Shown: in pieces, positions 6,815 to 6,869 of the stretch
Numbering within the stretch: position 1 is the first letter of the stretch
How the letters are laid out: every line of letters starts with the position of its first letter
Assembly: GCA_023253295.1 (NCBI GenBank)
Contig: JALRGZ010000071.1
Coordinates: 1-6,869, forward strand
DNA length: 6,869 bases
Direction: 5' to 3'
From: Flavobacterium sp.
Lineage (GTDB): Bacteria; Bacteroidota; Bacteroidia; Flavobacteriales; Flavobacteriaceae
Notes under the pieces: model-generated
Databases searched by the model: none
The model's input: only the letters and a program-made list of their open reading frames with translations
Told to the model about the DNA's origin: nothing
Position numbers and translations under genes: made by a program

Positions 6815-6868
6815 TTAAGAATAAGAAAGTGCTTTGATTAAGTCTTCTTTTTTATTTCTGCTCAAAGG
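6815..6868 (-). CDS. Possible C-terminal end of a convergent gene (cut by window edge)
   Basis: On the minus strand one frame is open from the right edge to a TAA at 6817-6815 and encodes PLSRNKKEDLIKALSYS. The lysine-rich, amphipathic composition looks like real coding sequence, and the stop lies 10 bp past the priA stop, a normal tail-to-tail spacing. Only 17 residues are visible, so the family cannot be named. It could also be chance open frame in a non-coding end. Confidence 0.4.
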   Translation of the reverse strand, partial: PLSRNKKEDLIKALSYS

Positions 6869-6869
6869 A

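Noticed and set aside
1..6869. Search for a defence system, mobile element, CRISPR array, tRNA or integration site
   Set aside because: No transposase, integrase, toxin-antitoxin, nuclease or repeat-spacer pattern was seen on either strand. Gene content and base composition look like ordinary chromosome.

Overview
The window is AT-rich and looks like chromosome from a Flavobacteriaceae member, most likely Flavobacterium or a close relative. Three things point there: the protein families and their sequence style, candidate promoters of the Bacteroidetes type (TTG ... TAnnTTTG), and start codons preceded by A-rich sequence rather than clear Shine-Dalgarno sites. No rRNA, tRNA, CRISPR array, insertion sequence or phage gene was seen.

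The left half is read on the minus strand. From right to left it holds a membrane-anchored diheme cytochrome c (1263-2225), a hairpin that looks like its terminator (1190-1238), a small cupin protein (658-1119), and the first 215 codons of a protein that is probably a MscS-type mechanosensitive channel with a coiled-coil periplasmic N-terminus (1-645, running off the left edge). The cupin and channel genes are 12 bp apart and probably share the promoter near 1140-1168. The cytochrome appears to be a separate transcription unit.

A 257-bp divergent intergenic region (2226-2482) separates the cytochrome from the plus-strand genes. It holds two candidate nadC promoters, an 11-bp direct repeat and a 16-bp palindrome.

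The right half is a plus-strand cluster with short gaps: nadC (quinolinate phosphoribosyltransferase, NAD synthesis), a YihY/BrkB-family membrane protein, and priA (replication-restart helicase). These are housekeeping genes in an apparent operon and share no obvious pathway. Just past priA, the last 65 bases probably contain the C-terminal end of a convergent minus-strand gene.

I found no convincing undescribed system. The more unusual points are the orphan diheme cytochrome with no dehydrogenase beside it, the repeats and palindrome in the divergent promoter region, the overlapping alternative hairpins after the cytochrome, and the 18-residue repeats in the channel's N-terminus.
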